Origin: Streptomyces sp. Ag109_O5-10
GTDB lineage: Bacteria; Actinomycetota; Actinomycetes; Streptomycetales; Streptomycetaceae
DNA length: 64,000 bases
Reading direction: 5' to 3'
NCBI RefSeq assembly: GCF_900105755.1
Contig: NZ_FNTQ01000001.1
Span: 6,076,001 to 6,140,000 of the forward strand
Shown here: in pieces, positions 17,163-25,529 of the stretch
Numbering within the stretch: position 1 is the first letter of the stretch
How the letters are laid out: the number at the start of each line of letters is the position of its first letter
Notes under the pieces: model-generated
Seen by the model: the letters and a program-made list of their open reading frames with translations, nothing else
Databases searched by the model: none
Told to the model about the DNA's origin: nothing
Position numbers and translations under genes: made by a program

Positions 17163-18454
17163 TCCGCACGCTCCGCCCCCGCCAACGCCCACCAGCCGAC
17201 CGCCCCGAACAGCACCGCCGTGAGAACCGTCGACGGCCCCCCGATGTCGGCGTACGCGAAATCGACGAGCTGCCAGATCAGCAGCCCGCACCCCACCAGG
17301 GCGCAGTCGAGGCCGTCACCGCCCCGCACCCGCCACAGCCCCCGTAGCCCGCACGCCAGCAGCGCCAGCCAGCTGCCCGCCAGGGCGAGCAGCCCGAGCA
17401 GGCCCTGCTCGCTGAGGACCAGCAGGTACATGTTGTGCGGCGACAGCAGCGGCTGCTTCCGGTACGCCGTCCCCGCCCCCTCCGTGTCGCTCCCGGACGA
17501 CAGCGCCAGCGAGGCGTGCGAGTCCCGGTACGCGGGGAAGTTCTTCAGGCCGACGCCGGTCACCGGGTGCTCGCGCCACATCCCCGTCGCCGCCGCCCAC
17601 AGCGTGTACCGGTCGACCACCGACTGGTCCGGCGCGTCCGTGACCTGCCCGATGCTGCTGAGCCGCTCCTGGAGCATGGCGGTACCCACCCCGAAGCCGC
17701 CCACCAGCACCACACCGGCCGCGACCGCGACCGCCGCCACCTTCAGGGCCCGCCGCAGCCCGGCCAGGGCGAGCTGCACACCGCAGGTCAGGACCGTGGC
17801 GATCCAGGCGCCCCGGCTGAAGGAGACGGCCAGCGGCAGCAGCAGCCCGAGCGCGCACGCCCCCGCCGCCACCCGCTGCCGTACCGGGGAACGCCCGAGC
17901 GCCAGCCCGAGCGCGCAGACCAGGCCGAACGACACCACCGTCGCCATGCCCATCACGTCCTGCGGCCCGAAGGTGCCGACCGCGCGGATCTCCTCGCCCT
18001 GGTACGACGCCCCGGTGCCGGTGACGTACTGGTGCAGCCCGACCGCGCCCTGCCAGACCGCGAGCCCCACGAACGACCAGGCGAGGAGCCGGAAGTCGGC
18101 ACGGTCCCGGACCAGCAGCACGACGGCGGCGGGGACCAGGACGAACACCTGGAGGTAGCGGCCGAGGCCGGTCAGCCCGGCGCCGGGCGAGGCCGCGCCC
18201 ATCGCCGCGACGGCCAGTCCCACGACCGGCAGGCCGAGCACCGCCACGGCCGTGGCGGACAGCGGGCGCCGCCGCTCCCGCAGCGTGCGCAGCGCGGCGT
18301 ACAGCACCACAAGGGCGGACACCGCGTCGGCGGGCCCCGCACCGCCCTCCTCGCCGCCCGGGGCGAGCGGCAGCGCGAGGACCGCGAGCACGGCGACCGC
18401 GGCCAGCACCGGCGGCAGCCGCAGCGGCCTGGCCGGTGACAGTGCGAAGCTCAT
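17159..18454 (-). CDS. O-antigen ligase/polymerase-like membrane protein
   Basis: A protein of about 431 residues with ten or more hydrophobic helices. Its large extracytoplasmic loop contains YTLWAAATGMWREHPVTGVGLKNFPAYRDS and LSPHNMYLLVLSEQGLLG, the hallmarks of the Wzy_C/WaaL O-antigen ligase family (the Pro-His-Asn motif is typical). It should join lipid-linked repeat units or attach the polymer outside the membrane. The start is ATG at 18454, just after the sugar-transferase stop. Confidence 0.88.
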   Translation of the reverse strand: MSFALSPARPLRLPPVLAAVAVLAVLALPLAPGGEEGGAGPADAVSALVVLYAALRTLRERRRPLSATAVAVLGLPVVGLAVAAMGAASPGAGLTGLGRYLQVFVLVPAAVVLLVRDRADFRLLAWSFVGLAVWQGAVGLHQYVTGTGASYQGEEIRAVGTFGPQDVMGMATVVSFGLVCALGLALGRSPVRQRVAAGACALGLLLPLAVSFSRGAWIATVLTCGVQLALAGLRRALKVAAVAVAAGVVLVGGFGVGTAMLQERLSSIGQVTDAPDQSVVDRYTLWAAATGMWREHPVTGVGLKNFPAYRDSHASLALSSGSDTEGAGTAYRKQPLLSPHNMYLLVLSEQGLLGLLALAGSWLALLACGLRGLWRVRGGDGLDCALVGCGLLIWQLVDFAYADIGGPSTVLTAVLFGAVGWWALAGAERAE

Positions 18455-18456
18455 TC

Positions 18457-19878
18457 TCAGCTCCCCGTCGAGCGCACGAGCGCGGCCGCGGTGCGCAGCA
18501 GGATGCAGACGTCCTGCCACAGCGACCAGTTGTCGATGTAGGCGTTGTCGAAGCGGGCCCGGTCCTCGATGGAGGTGTCGCCGCGCAGCCCGTTGATCTG
18601 GGCGAGTCCCGTGATGCCGGTCTGCATCCGGTGGCGGGCCGCGTAGCCCGGGTAGGTCTGGCTGAACTGGCCGACGAAGTAGGGCCGTTCGGGGCGCGGG
18701 CCGACCAGGCTCATGTCGCCCCAGAGCACGTTCCACAACTGCAGCAGCTCGTCCAGGGAGGTCTGGCGCAGGAAGCGGCAGAAGCGGCTCATCTGGATCT
18801 CGCCGGCCACGCTCCAGCGGGTGGCGGCCTCGTGCTCGTCGACCGGGCGGTGGGTGCGCAGCTTCAGCAGGGTGAAGGGGCGGCCGTCCTTGCCGATCCG
18901 CTCCTGCCGGAAGACGACCCCCGGCCCGTCGGTGATCCGCAGCACGGTCGCGCAGACCAGCAGCAGCGGCCCGGCCAGCACCAGCGCCGCCCCGGAGACG
19001 GCGATGTCCAGGACCCGCTTGCCGATGCTGCCGCGCCGCCGCGAGCCCATCTCCAGGCGGCGGCAGGAGAACCCGGCGAGCTGGTCGCGCGTCTCGTACG
19101 CCGGTGAGTCCGCGTCGACCTCCCACACCACGCAGCCGGACTCGGCCAGCGCCCGCAGCAGCGGGCCCTGTTCGGTGCGGACGGCGGGGTGGACGGTCAG
19201 GACCGCCCGGACCCCGTTCTGGATCAGGGCCCGCTCGACCTCCTCGCCGGTGGTCAGCACGGGCAGGCCCTCGGCGCCCTCGGGGTGTTCGGCGACGACG
19301 CCCACCGGGCGCACTCCGCAGGACGGGTGGCGCAGCACGGCGGCGGCGACCCGCTGAGCGGTGGCGGCCGGCCCGACGACCAGGGCGGCGCGAGGCCGGC
19401 GCAGCAGGGCGCGGCGGCGCCGCCCGTGCACCAGGCCACGGCCGGCGCCGGCCGCCGCCGCGTGCAGGGCGAAGCCGAGCAACAGGGCGCGGACGGACAG
19501 CGCACGGTCCGGGGTCCAGGCGGCGACGGCCGCGGCCAGGCCGAGCCAGACCACGGCGATCCGGCCGCAGACGGACGGGAGTTCGTCGAGGATCCCGGTC
19601 ATCCGCCGGACCGTCTGCGGGCGCAGCAGTATCGCCCCGGCCACCAGCAGGGCGACCAGAACGGGCCGGCGGACGGCCTCGTCGAGCGCGGCTCCGCCGA
19701 GCAGCGCGGCACCCAGGTCGGCGGCGAGCAGCGGCACCGGGGAGGCGGGCCGCACGGGCGGCCGCCGCAGCGGGAACCGGAAGCCGCCGGCGGTGCGCGG
19801 CGGCAGCACGGAGACGGGCGAGAGTCCGTGGTCCCGGGGCTTTGCGCCGGGGGAGGGGACGGTGCTTTCCGCGGTCAC
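18457..19878 (-). CDS. Polyprenyl-phosphate sugar phosphotransferase
   Basis: A protein of about 473 residues of the WcaJ/EpsL type: N-terminal membrane helices, a central Rossmann-like CoA-binding-type domain (AALVVGPAATAQRVAAAV), and a C-terminal bacterial sugar transferase domain. The last contains KRVLDIAVSGAALVLAGPLLLV, VFRQERIGKDGRPFTLLKLRT and LWGDMSLVGPRPERPYFV. It loads the first sugar-1-phosphate onto undecaprenyl phosphate, so it starts repeat-unit assembly. The GTG at 19878 overlaps the upstream glycosyltransferase stop. Confidence 0.9.
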   Translation of the reverse strand: MTAESTVPSPGAKPRDHGLSPVSVLPPRTAGGFRFPLRRPPVRPASPVPLLAADLGAALLGGAALDEAVRRPVLVALLVAGAILLRPQTVRRMTGILDELPSVCGRIAVVWLGLAAAVAAWTPDRALSVRALLLGFALHAAAAGAGRGLVHGRRRRALLRRPRAALVVGPAATAQRVAAAVLRHPSCGVRPVGVVAEHPEGAEGLPVLTTGEEVERALIQNGVRAVLTVHPAVRTEQGPLLRALAESGCVVWEVDADSPAYETRDQLAGFSCRRLEMGSRRRGSIGKRVLDIAVSGAALVLAGPLLLVCATVLRITDGPGVVFRQERIGKDGRPFTLLKLRTHRPVDEHEAATRWSVAGEIQMSRFCRFLRQTSLDELLQLWNVLWGDMSLVGPRPERPYFVGQFSQTYPGYAARHRMQTGITGLAQINGLRGDTSIEDRARFDNAYIDNWSLWQDVCILLRTAAALVRSTGS

Positions 19879-21017
19879 GAGTGGATGGACTCCCTGCGCT
19901 CGAAGGACACCAGCGGCCGCCCGCCGAGGAGTTCGCGGTACAGCTCCGCGACCGCCTCCGCCGTGCGCCGCACATCGTGCGTGGACAGGACGTGCCGGCG
20001 CCCCCGGCCGCCGAGCGAGGCGCGCAGCTGCGGGTCGAGGAGCAGCGTGGCGACGGCCCCGGCCAGCGCACCGGGCCGGCCCGGTGGGACCAGGCAGTGC
20101 GCCGCGTGGCCGGGCGGCAGGCTCTCGCGGGCGCCGTCGACATCGGTGACCAGCGCCGGCCGCCCGCAGGCCAGCGCCTCCAGCGGGGCGAGCGCCATGC
20201 CCTCCCAGCGCGAGGGCAGCACCACCAGGTCGGCGGCCCGGTACCAGGGGCGGACGTCCGCGACGGGGCCCACGAACTCGACGGAATCCGGAGCGAGCCG
20301 ACGCAGCGCGTCCCGGTCGGGTCCGTCGCCGACCAGGGCGAGCCGGGCGTCCGGCACCCGGCGCAGCACCTCGGGCCAGGCCCGCAGCAGCACGTCCTGG
20401 CCCTTCTGCCGGCACAGCCGCCCGACGCAGACGACCAGGGGAGCCCCGGCGGGCTGCTCGCCCGGGCCGGCCGGTGTGAAGTGCTCGGTGTCGATGCCGT
20501 TCGGGACGACCGTGTACCGGGCGCGGATCCCGGCGCGCATGCCGGTCGTGCGCTCGGCCTCGCTGACGCACACCACCCGGTGCGCCCAGCGCGCGCCCCA
20601 CCGCTCCCACCGCAGGGCCAGCGCGGCGGTGGCGCCGCCGACCGCCTCGAAGGACCAGGCGTGCGGCTGGAACAGGGTCGGGACGCGCCCGCGCACGGCG
20701 AGCCGTCCGGCGAGACCCGCCTTCGCGCTGTGCGCGTGCACCAGGGCGGGCCGTGCCTCGTCGAGCAGCCGGCCGAGGCGTCGTACCTCGTCCGGGAGAC
20801 CGGTACCCGGGGAGCGGTCGGCGTGCCACCCGCGCACCTCGGCGCCCAGGGCCCGCGCGCGTTGCGCCAGTTCACCACCGGGGCAGGCCACCGTGACCCG
20901 CAGACCGGCCGTGAGCTGGGCCTTCGTCAGATCCAGGACGACCCGGGCCACTCCGCCCTCGACGGGCTGCGCCAGGTGGAGGACCCGTGGCCGAGGGTCG
21001 GTGGCTGATCGGTGCAT
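19875..21017 (-). CDS. Glycosyltransferase family 4
   Basis: A 380-residue GT-B enzyme, first gene of the leftward polysaccharide operon. VLHLAQPVEGGVARVVLDL opens the acceptor domain. The donor domain has VCVGRLCRQKGQDVLL and the motif PSRWEGMALAPLEALACGRPALV, which keeps the second Glu of EX7E. It overlaps the sugar-transferase gene by GTGA. It probably adds an early sugar to the lipid-linked primer. Confidence 0.9.
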   Translation of the reverse strand: MHRSATDPRPRVLHLAQPVEGGVARVVLDLTKAQLTAGLRVTVACPGGELAQRARALGAEVRGWHADRSPGTGLPDEVRRLGRLLDEARPALVHAHSAKAGLAGRLAVRGRVPTLFQPHAWSFEAVGGATAALALRWERWGARWAHRVVCVSEAERTTGMRAGIRARYTVVPNGIDTEHFTPAGPGEQPAGAPLVVCVGRLCRQKGQDVLLRAWPEVLRRVPDARLALVGDGPDRDALRRLAPDSVEFVGPVADVRPWYRAADLVVLPSRWEGMALAPLEALACGRPALVTDVDGARESLPPGHAAHCLVPPGRPGALAGAVATLLLDPQLRASLGGRGRRHVLSTHDVRRTAEAVAELYRELLGGRPLVSFERRESIHS

Positions 21018-21075
21018 ACGCGGATTCCTCGCTCACGGGGGGCGCGCTCGGGACTGCGGGCGGGGACGCGGCGTA

Positions 21076-21945
21076 CTACCGCGCGTCCACGGCGGCGAAG
21101 AGCGCGCCCGCCCACGCCGCGTCGCGCTGGGAAACGAGCCGGAAGGTCAGCTGGTCACCGCCGTGGGCGAGACCGGTACCTGGATCGAACACATCCGAGT
21201 CGTAGCCGAGCGTGTTGGCGTACGCGGGCTCACGCCGGGCGCGTACCGGGCCGGGTTCGTTGATCGTGGAGTCGAGTACGTCGTCGGCCGGGTCGGCGGA
21301 GTCCTGGAGCGGGACGGGAGCGTGGCCGGCCGTGGTGTACGTGAGCGAGTCGCCGGTTACGCCCCGGGCGCCGTTGTAGGCCATGAGACCCACCAGGCCG
21401 CCGGCGCCACGCGGGGCGGGTAGCCCGTTCAGGCGTACCTCGGCCGGTGTGCCGAGGTACGCGAAGCCGTCCCGGAGGGAGAGCGTGCGCAGCGGCTGCG
21501 CCGGGTCCCCGTACCCCACGACCAGCGTCCAGCCGCCCCAGGCACCGGCCGCGGACCGGCCCGCGGCCGCGCTCACCCGGCCGACCGTCCACGGTCCCGC
21601 GCCGCCGGAGCGGACCGGTTCGGTCGCGTCCCTCGAGGCCTGGAAGGCGTCGGCGCCGTGGTCCGCACGGTGGCCCACGACCGTGTCGGCGAGCAACTCC
21701 GCGCAGGCGCCGCCGGGTTCGGCGATCAGCACCCGGCCGTCGTCCGCGCCCGGCTGCTGCTCGCCGGCCGGCAGGTTGCCGCCCCCGTACAGCAGCGGCG
21801 CGTGGTAGCGCTCGGCGAAGGGGATGCGCGGAGCCTCGGGGACGGGCGGAGCCGTCGCCCGGGCGGTGCCCGGTGCCCGGACCGAGGCGAGGACGAACGC
21901 GCTCGCCGACGCACGGCACAGCAGCGGGCCCAGGAGATTGCGCAT
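21076..21945 (-). CDS. Secreted protein of unknown function
   Basis: A protein of about 289 residues with an N-terminal hydrophobic segment (MRNLLGPLLCRASASAFVLA) compatible with a signal peptide. The rest is Gly-rich and beta-type, including GGWTLVVGYGDPAQPLRTLSLRDGFAYL and LGYDSDVFDPGTGLAHGGDQLTFRL. I recognise a general likeness to actinobacterial surface proteins of the DUF3344 kind but no enzyme motif. It may be the first gene of the polysaccharide transcription unit (58 bp before the glycosyltransferase). The ATG at 21945 is chosen because the signal-like segment begins there. Confidence 0.7.
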   Translation of the reverse strand: MRNLLGPLLCRASASAFVLASVRAPGTARATAPPVPEAPRIPFAERYHAPLLYGGGNLPAGEQQPGADDGRVLIAEPGGACAELLADTVVGHRADHGADAFQASRDATEPVRSGGAGPWTVGRVSAAAGRSAAGAWGGWTLVVGYGDPAQPLRTLSLRDGFAYLGTPAEVRLNGLPAPRGAGGLVGLMAYNGARGVTGDSLTYTTAGHAPVPLQDSADPADDVLDSTINEPGPVRARREPAYANTLGYDSDVFDPGTGLAHGGDQLTFRLVSQRDAAWAGALFAAVDAR

Positions 21946-22007
21946 GACCGGCTTCGTTCTTTCAGGGGGAGGGGCGGGAGGGGGGCGGGAAGAGTCCGAT
22001 GTGATGG

Positions 22008-22055
22008 CAATACGGGTAAGTCCGGAGGTTCGCAACTCTAGTCGCTATCCGTATT
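22008..22055. promoter_or_regulatory. Inverted repeat AATACGG...CCGTATT upstream of polysaccharide operon
   Basis: The only AT-richer stretch upstream of the leftward polysaccharide genes carries AATACGG (22008-22014) and its exact complement CCGTATT (22049-22055), 34 bp apart. The spacing suggests two operator half-sites or a looping site in the divergent region shared with the chaplin gene. Confidence 0.35.
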
Positions 22056-22206
22056 AATCCGTCAAAACCGGTCAAGTGTGTCGGAGTCGTGAAGGCGGCT
22101 GCCCGGAGATCACCCCGATGGCGGCACAACCCGGCGCGGTGCCACGCGTTGACACAGCGCTGGGCATCCGCCCGTATGTTTGTTTCGACCCCAAGGAGAC
22201 CTCTCC

Positions 22207-22446
22207 ATGTCGCGTATCGCGAAGGGCCTGGTCCTGTCCACCGCCGCCGTCGCGGCCGTCGCCGGCGGTGCCGCCGCGGCTGTCGCCGACAGCGGCGCGA
22301 ACAGCGCCGCCGCCCACTCCCCGGGCGTGCTGTCGGGCAATGTGATCGAGGTTCCGATCCACGTGCCGGTCAACGTCTGCGGTGACACCATCGACGTGAT
22401 CGGCCTGCTGAACCCCGGCTTCGGCAACACCTGCGTCAACGACTGA
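22207..22446 (+). CDS. Short chaplin
   Basis: A 79-residue chaplin with a signal peptide (MSRIAKGLVLSTAAVAAVAG, cleavage after about AVA) and one chaplin domain. The domain contains HSPGVLSGNVIEVPIHVPVNVCGDTIDVIGLLNPGFGNTCVN with both disulfide cysteines (segment quoted in two parts: HSPGVLSGNVIEVPIHV and CGDTIDVIGLLNPGFGNTC). AAGGAGACC precedes the ATG. A very strong terminator follows. It assembles into the hydrophobic amyloid coat of aerial hyphae. Position relative to melC resembles chpF of S. coelicolor. Confidence 0.94.
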   Translation: MSRIAKGLVLSTAAVAAVAGGAAAAVADSGANSAAAHSPGVLSGNVIEVPIHVPVNVCGDTIDVIGLLNPGFGNTCVND

Positions 22447-22467
22447 CGCATCGGCTGTTCCCTTCGG

Positions 22468-22514
22468 CCGGCCGTCCGCCCGCGCCCCCGCGGGCGGACG
22501 GCCGGTCCGTTTTT
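22468..22514 (+). terminator. Strong intrinsic terminator after chaplin
   Basis: A perfect 17-bp stem (22468-22484 with 22489-22505) with loop CCCC is followed by GTCCGTTTTT. Confidence 0.93.
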
Positions 22515-22670
22515 CCGGCCGCTTCCCGGACCGTGCCCGGTCCGGACGGTGCCTTCGGGATCTCATATGTCTTCCGAAAACGGGGTTTCCGGTCCGCCGG
22601 GACATCGTTGGACATGACGTCGAATTCCCCCGGGCGGCTTGCGTTGCCGAAAGTCGCCGAAGAAAGGAAC

Positions 22671-22964
22671 ATGATGAACTCGCTGAAGGCCGTCGCCGTC
22701 GCCGCCGGTTCCGTGGCCCTCGTCGGCGTCGCCGCGCCCGCGTTCGCCTACAACACCGCCGACCTCACGCCCACCAGCCTCAACGGCGCCGTGAACACGA
22801 TCACCAAGGACGGCCTGGACCTGAACCAGGCGATGCCGCTGCGGCACCAGTCGAACGCGCTCGACACCGAGAACAAGCGCTCCCCGCTCAACACGGTCAA
22901 GGCCGCGGCCGGCGCCCTCAACCGGCACAACCCGCTGCTGGGCGGCCTGCCGCTGCAGAGCTGA
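22671..22964 (+). CDS. Small secreted protein, unknown
   Basis: A 97-residue protein with a clear signal peptide (MNSLKAVAVAAGSVALVGVAAPAFA, cleavage after AFA). The mature part of about 71 residues begins YNTADLTPTSLNGAVNTI and contains no cysteine. GAAAGGAAC precedes a double ATG; the first is given. Its position next to chaplins and an expected hyphal-surface function are suggestive only. It could be a surface component or a developmental peptide; no family is recognised. Confidence 0.8.
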   Translation: MMNSLKAVAVAAGSVALVGVAAPAFAYNTADLTPTSLNGAVNTITKDGLDLNQAMPLRHQSNALDTENKRSPLNTVKAAAGALNRHNPLLGGLPLQS

Positions 22965-23105
22965 GCCGGTGGGGGACGCGCCGGGCCGGGAGTGTTCGAG
23001 GGGCACCGAGGGGTGTCCCTCGTTCGTGTGGCCCGGCCGGCGGGCGTCCGCCGACCGGGTGAGCGGGCCCCCGGCCGCCGCACGGCCCGTCGGTAGGGTC
23101 GCGCG

Positions 23106-23606
23106 GTGACCTCAACCCCTAGCGCAACCCACCCGTTCCGCCTCGCCGACCTCGGCACGCTCGTCGTGCTGGCCTGGAGCGGCGAGGCCCCCGACGGCAG
23201 TGACATGCCCTACCTGCTGGCCTACTCCCTCGGTGACGCCGAGGGGGGTGCCGAGGCCACCGCGGCCGCGATCGAGGCGCTGCTGGCGAACAACGGGCTG
23301 CCGGTCGGCGGCGACCTCGTCGACGGCACCGCCCGGCCCGGCCTGCCCGTCACCCTGCTCGTCGAGGCCGGCCAGGCCGTCCTCAGCCTCGCACCGCTCA
23401 ACGCCCAGTGTCCCGCGCCCGCGGAGTGGCTCGCCGCGGTCGGCGAACGCGGCTACGCCTACCTGGTGTTCACCACCCGCCCGTGGCCCGAGGGCGAACC
23501 CGGCAGGCCCGTCGACCCCGAGGCGCTGCGGGACTTCGCCGGGGCCGAGGAGACCCTGACCGCCGCCGCGCACGTCGTCCTGCCGGCCCGCAGCCTGCGC
23601 GGCTGA
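23106..23606 (+). CDS. Small conserved Streptomyces protein (DUF5949-like)
   Basis: A 166-residue cytoplasmic protein, GTG start. It has no membrane helix, signal peptide or catalytic motif. The pattern LGTLVVLAWSGEAPDGSDMPYLLAYSLGD is, from memory, that of the Streptomyces family DUF5949; that name is uncertain. The stop overlaps the VKOR gene by one base (TGATG), so they form an operon. Function unknown. Confidence 0.75.
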   Translation: MTSTPSATHPFRLADLGTLVVLAWSGEAPDGSDMPYLLAYSLGDAEGGAEATAAAIEALLANNGLPVGGDLVDGTARPGLPVTLLVEAGQAVLSLAPLNAQCPAPAEWLAAVGERGYAYLVFTTRPWPEGEPGRPVDPEALRDFAGAEETLTAAAHVVLPARSLRG

Positions 23607-24190
23607 TGGCCGAGGCCGCGGGGGCCGGGCGGGGGTTCGCGCTGCTGACGGTGGTCGCGGGGGCGGCCGGGCTGCTGGCCTCCTGGGTCATCACCCTCGA
23701 CAAGTTCAAGCTCCTCGAGAACCCGCGCTTCGTGCCCGGGTGCAGTCTGAATCCGGTGGTGTCCTGCGGCAGCGTGATGAAGAGCGCCCAGGCCTCGGCG
23801 TTCGGGTTCCCCAACCCGATGCTGGGCCTGGTGGCCTACGCCGTGGTGATCTGCGTCGGCACCGGCCTGCTGGCCGGCGCCCGCTTCCCCGCCTGGTACT
23901 GGCTCGCCTTCGACGCCGGCTGCGCCTTCGGCATCGGGTTCGTGTCCTGGCTGCAGTTCGAGTCGCTGTACCGGATCGGCGCGCTGTGCCTGTGGTGCTG
24001 CCTGGCCTGGGTCGCCACCATCGTCCTGTTCTGGTACGTCACCGCCTTCGTCGTACGCCGGCGGTTCCTGCCCGCGCCGCGCCCGCTGCGGGAGTTCCTC
24101 GGCGAGTTCACCTGGGTGCCGCCGGTGCTGCACACCGGGGTCGTCGGCATGCTCGTCCTGACCCGGTGGTGGGACTTCTGGACGAGCTGA
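23606..24190 (+). CDS. Vitamin K epoxide reductase (VKOR) family protein
   Basis: A protein of 194 residues with four or five membrane helices. It has the VKOR cysteine pairs: the loop pair in PGCSLNPVVSCGSVM and the active-site CLWCC. Bacterial VKOR reoxidises a DsbA-like thiol oxidase, passing electrons to quinone. It may support disulfide formation in exported proteins such as the cysteine-containing chaplins and rodlins nearby; that link is inferred. The ATG overlaps the upstream stop. Confidence 0.9.
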   Translation: MAEAAGAGRGFALLTVVAGAAGLLASWVITLDKFKLLENPRFVPGCSLNPVVSCGSVMKSAQASAFGFPNPMLGLVAYAVVICVGTGLLAGARFPAWYWLAFDAGCAFGIGFVSWLQFESLYRIGALCLWCCLAWVATIVLFWYVTAFVVRRRFLPAPRPLREFLGEFTWVPPVLHTGVVGMLVLTRWWDFWTS

Positions 24191-24213
24191 ACAACGGAAC
24201 TACGGAATACCCG

Positions 24214-24242
24214 AATTTCAGAGAAGTGAAATTTCAGAGAAG
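24214..24242. repeat. Two direct repeats AATTTCAGAGAAG in AT-rich leader
   Basis: AATTTCAGAGAAG occurs at 24214-24226 and again at 24230-24242 (16-bp period) in a strikingly low-GC stretch between the VKOR gene and the next secreted protein. Related GGAAATCCGG and GGATTCCGG units follow. It is probably a regulatory or promoter region for the downstream gene. Confidence 0.45.
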
Positions 24243-24403
24243 CGGAAATCCGGAGGAGTGGGATTCCGGAAGAGCGGACGAGTGCGGATTGGTGTACAGC
24301 CGACTAATGCTGCACCCGGGCGAATTGTGAACTGATGCCGATTCCGGCTCGTTACCCGGTACGGACCCCGCTCCTCTCGTATCCCGAAAGGCCCGTACCT
24401 GAC

Positions 24404-24925
24404 ATGAAGCCGACCACCCGAGGAACCCTTGCCGTCGTCGTCGCGGGCGTCGCCGTCGCCATGGGCGCGGCCGCCACGCCCGCCGCCGCGACCGACGGGG
24501 TCCCCGTTCCCGTGCCGCTGGACGGCGCCGAGAAGTCCCTCGGCATCGAGATGCCCAAGCTCGGCATGGAGCTGCCGCTGCTGATCCCCGGCGTCCCCGA
24601 GGGGCCCCGGTATGTCGAGGGCCGGCTCATCCCGGAGGGCGCGCTGCCGCGGGTGCCGATGAACGGCCAGCTGCCGGGCGTCGGCCTCAGCGTGCCGCTC
24701 CCGCGTGCCCTCGGCGCCGGCTTCGACCACGTCGGCGTCGACCTCCCCGCCTCCGACCTGCGCACCCTCACCCCTGGCCTGGCGCTGGACGCGCCCCTCA
24801 GCGCGCCCGACCCGCAGCACTACGGCGTGCCGCACCTGAAGATGCCCGAGGTCGGGGTGCTCGCCCCGGTCCTGCAGACGGTCGTCGGCGGCAAGCTCGG
24901 CGCCGGCTCCGGTACCGGCCGGTAA
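24404..24925 (+). CDS. Secreted Pro/Leu/Gly-rich protein, unknown
   Basis: A 173-residue protein with a signal peptide (MKPTTRGTLAVVVAGVAVAMG, cleavage after about PAAA). The mature part is rich in Pro, Gly and Leu with several hydrophobic blocks (MPKLGMELPLLIPGVP, GVLAPVLQTVVGGKLG) and no cysteine. The ATG at 24404 is chosen for the signal peptide; AAAGG lies 12 nt upstream. No family is recognised. It lies among chaplin and tyrosinase genes, so a cell-surface role is plausible. Confidence 0.75.
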   Translation: MKPTTRGTLAVVVAGVAVAMGAAATPAAATDGVPVPVPLDGAEKSLGIEMPKLGMELPLLIPGVPEGPRYVEGRLIPEGALPRVPMNGQLPGVGLSVPLPRALGAGFDHVGVDLPASDLRTLTPGLALDAPLSAPDPQHYGVPHLKMPEVGVLAPVLQTVVGGKLGAGSGTGR

Positions 24926-25049
24926 CCCTCCTCGGGGTACGGCCCTTTCGGCCCGGTCCCGCGCCGGACGGCGGCGCGGTGGTGACCGGGCGCCCCCTCG
25001 GACGGTTACCGGTACCGACAGTGGTCGGTTAACCGTACGAGGAGTGAGC

Positions 25050-25529
25050 ATGGTCGTCGGAATCGGTGGTGTGGCGGTGGGCGCGGAGCCGGGAGCCGGG
25101 CAGCCGGGCAGAGCCGGGACGGGCAGACCGACGCGGCGCGAGCTGACGCGGGGGCTGTTCGCCTCCGTGGTCGCCCTGGCGTTCGCCCCGGTCGTCGCCG
25201 CCTCCCGCCCCTCGCCCCCGGCCGCGGCGCCCGCGGGCACCTCCTTCGACGAGTCCTACCGGGGCCGCCGTATCAGGGGCGCCCTGGTACCTGCGGCCGG
25301 GCGGGCCGTCGACGGGGGCCAGTGGCAGGTCACCGTCGACGGCCGCCCGCTGCATCTGATGCGGCGGGCCGACGGCAGCTGGCTCAGCATGGTCGACCAC
25401 TACAGCTCGTACCCGACCCCGCTGGCGGCGACCCGCGGGGCCGTCGACGAGATGGGTCCCGGCCAGCGGCTGCGCGATCCGGCGCCGGGCCACCTGCACA
25501 TGGGGGGAGACCATGGCGTACGTGCGTAA
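25050..25529 (+). CDS. melC1: Tyrosinase copper chaperone (MelC1 type)
   Basis: A 159-residue cofactor protein with a twin-arginine-type signal (RRELTRGLFASVVALAF). It binds apo-tyrosinase, delivers copper and carries it out through Tat, since the tyrosinase itself has no signal. SFDESYRGRRIRGALVP and a GxPLHLMRRADGSWLSMVDHY region match the MelC1 family; the Tyr in the latter region is the caddie-type residue near the copper site. GGAG precedes the ATG at 25050. Its end overlaps melC2 by 17 bp. Confidence 0.93.
   Translation: MVVGIGGVAVGAEPGAGQPGRAGTGRPTRRELTRGLFASVVALAFAPVVAASRPSPPAAAPAGTSFDESYRGRRIRGALVPAAGRAVDGGQWQVTVDGRPLHLMRRADGSWLSMVDHYSSYPTPLAATRGAVDEMGPGQRLRDPAPGHLHMGGDHGVRA

Noticed and set aside
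25044-25049. GTG at 25044 as start of melC1
   Set aside because: It lies within the ribosome-site spacing of GGAG; the ATG at 25050 has proper distance.
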